Below, one piece after another: positions 40,229-42,769 of a stretch of 42,769 bases of DNA (position 1 is its first letter; every line of letters begins with the position of its first letter). Below the pieces are notes generated by a model. The model was given only the letters and a program-made list of their open reading frames with translations. It was not told the DNA's origin and searched no databases. The translations under genes were made by a program, and so were the position numbers. Source of the stretch: Seminavis robusta (taxonomy: Eukaryota; Bacillariophyta; Bacillariophyceae; Naviculales; Naviculaceae); NCBI GenBank assembly GCA_903772945.1, contig CAICTM010000918.1, positions 1 through 42,769 of the forward strand, given 5' to 3'.

Positions 40229-42404
40229 CCTGAAAGGCAGGTGGCAAGGGGCAAAGAAGCATGCTCTGAACACAGGTTTGCAGTTCCACAGTCCCCATTG
40301 ATGAGAGGCTCAAATCTTCCCAACTCATGGTTTCATCAAACGCATGGCCACGTAGGGAAGTTTCAAAGACACATCCTATGATGACTTGATTGATTCTTCA
40401 TTGCTCATTGTTGTGGCAGTTTCATTTGATGGCTGAATGATTGTCTGGAAGGCACTTTGTAGGGCTTGGAATTTCCCAGGTTGAGGCAGATCTTCATGGA
40501 ATTTTGGTACTGAGAATGCAGATAAGAATGCTGAGCATCCTGGTGTTCAGCAGAAAGGATCATCGCACTGGCTATTTTGCATTTACTTTGTTGTTTTTGG
40601 TATCATCTTCTGATCTACGGCATGGCAACGACTTTGGATGGGACAAGGCCAATCTGCTGTGCCATTGCACCCCCGACAGCTGAGATTGCAATTCATCATT
40701 GGTAGCAGTATTGTCTCCAAATCTCAAAGATGACCTCAAGCGGACAACCACCTTCAGTACTAGCTAGTAGCCAGAATCATGTTGTCATAATGGGATACAG
40801 TGATACATAGCCTTCGAAGTCCAGTGCTAGCTGGAGAGGCTATAGCTGCATCGAAGTGCAACCCGAAAAGAAGCTGGGGCATTGCACTCTGACAGGAAGA
40901 AGTTCAAAGTTCAGTGCCAGCTCGAGAGGCTACCGATAGCTGCACCGAACCAGAAAAGAAGCTATCATAGCTAGTAGGGCTATGCAACTCTGAACTCTGA
41001 GTGAGGGAGAAGAGGCAGCAGGGAAACGAGGACCACCTCATCAGCCGCGCAGCCACCATGGCTGAAAGTTAAGAAGCAAAGTGTGAACAAAGCAATTCAA
41101 GAACGCTGAATTGCCCTAATGAGCTAGCCAGATCGGAGCCCTTGCTAGCTAGCAGCCCAGCAGCTCAACATGTAGAAGCGTCGAGTCTACCAGTTGTATG
41201 CAAACCGCAGCATCAAGTTGATTTTGATAGAAACCTGCGCAGCCAGCACATAGTATTTCCCGTCTAATAGCCCAACAGCCCAGGCCTTGCTGTGGCCATC
41301 GGGAAAACGAACCACCCAGAAGCCAAAAAGACCGCGGAGAGCCGAATCAGAATCGAGAAGATTCTAGATAGCTGTGATTGATCATTCATCCTGGCTATCA
41401 TAGCTATCACCCCCGTCGGATTGGAAAGCAAACTTTTGGGGATACTATCAGTACCGGTACGGTGCGATGAAGTGGCCTTCGGCTCTTCACAAGATCTTCC
41501 CCGAAATCTTGAACTGTCTACTAGCTAGTACTAGTACGATGTAGCTAGCCGCTCCCATCTCCCAAGAGCTCAAGGTTCCACACGTTCCCGAAGTGGATCA
41601 GATCTATCTGGAGCTCAGGCAGGCCACAGTGGCCAAAGCAGTGGCTGCTATCATGGCTTTCTTGTTTCTCCACTCGCAAAACTAGAAGCTCCCATATATG
41701 TCTCACGCACATCCCGGTACCGCACCTACTGTATGTACCAACAACAGGTACCGGTACAGCTTGGGACCGTCCGCTATGGATATTATTTATTTGTACCTTC
41801 GCCATGTTATTTGTTATTATTTTCGGTACCAGAATCGACGAATCGACCCAAGCTCCCAAAGCACCGCATGCACCACAATCATTCCTTATTGCTCTCTTTA
41901 ATTCATTTTCTGCCCCAATGAACTCAGAGAAGGCACTGGGTCTTAGGCAGGCAATTGTTGAGCCTTCGGTTTTGGCATTCGAGATTCGAGTTGACCACAG
42001 ACAAACATGAGTGAAGGCGGATATTAGGGCGTCAAAAACTGGGTCTGTGGGGCAGTGGGCCTTCTGACATGCAGCCTGACGTACAAAAGTGTCAACTGGT
42101 TCTCATTGCAAACCCAATAAAAGCACCATGTTAAAAATGGTCCTGTTTTACCCATTGAACGCAAACAATCTGAATCTCAAGTATTTTTCAAGGTTATAAC
42201 AGTCCCGTCCAACTCAAAATCATTGTTCCATACACTCCAAACTCGAATATAAGAAACTCCACTATAAGAAAGCGAGCCCTGAGATTCTAGAGAATGTTAA
42301 GAACATCTTGATGCTGAAATATCACAGACTTGTAAGAAAGCTTCCCAGTATTAAGACCTCAAAGCATAAGAAATACTACTAGTCCGACACCATGAAAATG
42401 CTTC
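40229..42404. other. Mostly gene-free right-hand region
   Basis: Holds a diverged tandem duplication at 40816-40995, GCTAGC and ACCGGT palindromes (40760, 41145, 41455, 41752), and a short open plus frame at about 41545-41682 with no recognisable product. Confidence 0.35.
40816..40995. repeat. Diverged tandem duplication, 80-90-bp units
   Basis: CCAGTGCTAGCTGGAGAGGCTA in unit 1 corresponds to TCAGTGCCAGCTCGAGAGGCTA in unit 2. Both go on to a TAGCTGCA, GAAAAGAAGCT and GCA(A/C)TCTGA series. Confidence 0.65.
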
Positions 42405-42700
42405 AAACTTGTGCTTACATCTGCAAAATTTTCTGCCTCACGGCAGACACAGTGATCACCATCTGTATTTGATCCAACCCAATTAATGATTCCTGAGCAA
42501 GTTGAACCAAAAGGGCCAGGTTCATTGCGTGTATCCAAGCACTGCCCTGCTTGACCTAGAAGCATAGTAAGAAAGTCTTCTATGCTGAAATTGGCTTGTT
42601 TTGTTAGAAACAATCTGAGGGGCCAAAATGGTGCTGTACGGTAAGAAAGGCCCAGGGCTGCACCGAATTTAGAGATTTCTTATATGTGAGTTTGGAGTGT
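42232..42700. repeat. Imperfect inverted repeat pair, possible small element
   Basis: 42232-42260 (ACACTCCAAACTC...) pairs with 42672-42700 in inverse orientation over 29 bp with about four mismatches. Inside, GTAAGAAAG or TATAAGAAAG recurs at about 42254, 42332, 42568 and 42641, and ATGCTGAAAT at 42311 and 42581. The whole is about 469 bp, similar in size to the 16464-16957 element but unrelated in sequence. Confidence 0.45.
42419..42555 (-). CDS. Possible internal exon of an uncharacterised gene (partial)
   Basis: Minus-strand frame with a protein-like, cysteine-containing sequence (GQAGQCLDTRNEPGPFGST, then GDHCVCREAENFAD). It is flanked by a plausible acceptor (TATGCTTCTAG, ending at 42556) and donor (GTAAGCAC from 42418). 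No start codon or neighbouring exons could be fixed, and the 5' part may lie beyond the window. It overlaps the inverted repeat pair. No family recognised. Confidence 0.25.
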
Positions 42701-42769
42701 AAGCGCCCACCTTCCCAGACAGGGAATGAAGAGATTCTACAGAACGGAGAGTATGAGTTAACAGGGAGC

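Noticed and set aside
41545..41682. Short plus frame with a mildly protein-like end (VDQIYLELRQATVAKAVAA)
   Set aside because: No start codon, no family, and only about 45 codons; could be a last exon but no donor exon was found.

Overview
The window looks like nuclear DNA of a photosynthetic stramenopile, most likely a pennate diatom (a Seminavis-like genome is my guess, not something I can prove). Genes are well separated and on both strands. Introns are short (about 97-207 bp, GT-AG). The protein families are eukaryotic: eS1 ribosomal protein, PPR protein, prenyltransferase alpha subunit, alpha-kinase, CRAL-TRIO, class-3 lipase, trypsin and U-box. The 'YAHENGCPWD' ankyrin-like repeats are of a type I associate with stramenopiles. 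I see no tRNA, rRNA, CRISPR array or prokaryotic operon.

Layout. 1-3436: no credible gene; T/G-rich plus strand with a repeated decamer and a 49-bp tandem repeat. 3437-5757: two broken ankyrin-like genes. 6467-7621 (-): membrane-anchored SGNH-type esterase. 8182-10608 (+): organelle-targeted PPR protein. 11928-18749: four small U-box genes (A, B, D on plus, C on minus) in duplicated DNA, with a fifth (E) at 28071-28538. 19834-21636 (+): TupA-like ATP-grasp protein. 21986-22927 (-): decayed membrane-protein gene. 23344-24186 (+): compact alpha-kinase. 24187-28070: mostly gene-free. 29884-31509 (-): three-exon secreted trypsin. 32178-33167 (+): ribosomal protein eS1 with one intron. 33701-34537 (-): CRAL-TRIO protein. 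34990-37016 (+): class-3 lipase with a 12-nt microexon. 37731-39005 (-): farnesyl/geranylgeranyltransferase alpha subunit in three exons. 39006-42769: mostly gene-free, with two weak gene candidates on the minus strand.

The genes do not form one pathway. The most distinctive content is the cluster of miniature stand-alone U-box proteins (92-155 aa). They share a core, CAA/A-rich leaders and parts of their upstream DNA, which points to recent local expansion. B and C are about 82% identical and lie tail to tail. Other points of note are a microexon that encodes the lipase nucleophile elbow, in-frame TGA codons in two otherwise readable broken genes, a 494-bp segment bounded by a perfect 21-bp inverted repeat, and a strong intergenic bias toward short palindromes (GCTAGC, ACCGGT, GGTACC). 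Splice structures were inferred by eye from family alignment and GT-AG sites; no search was run.
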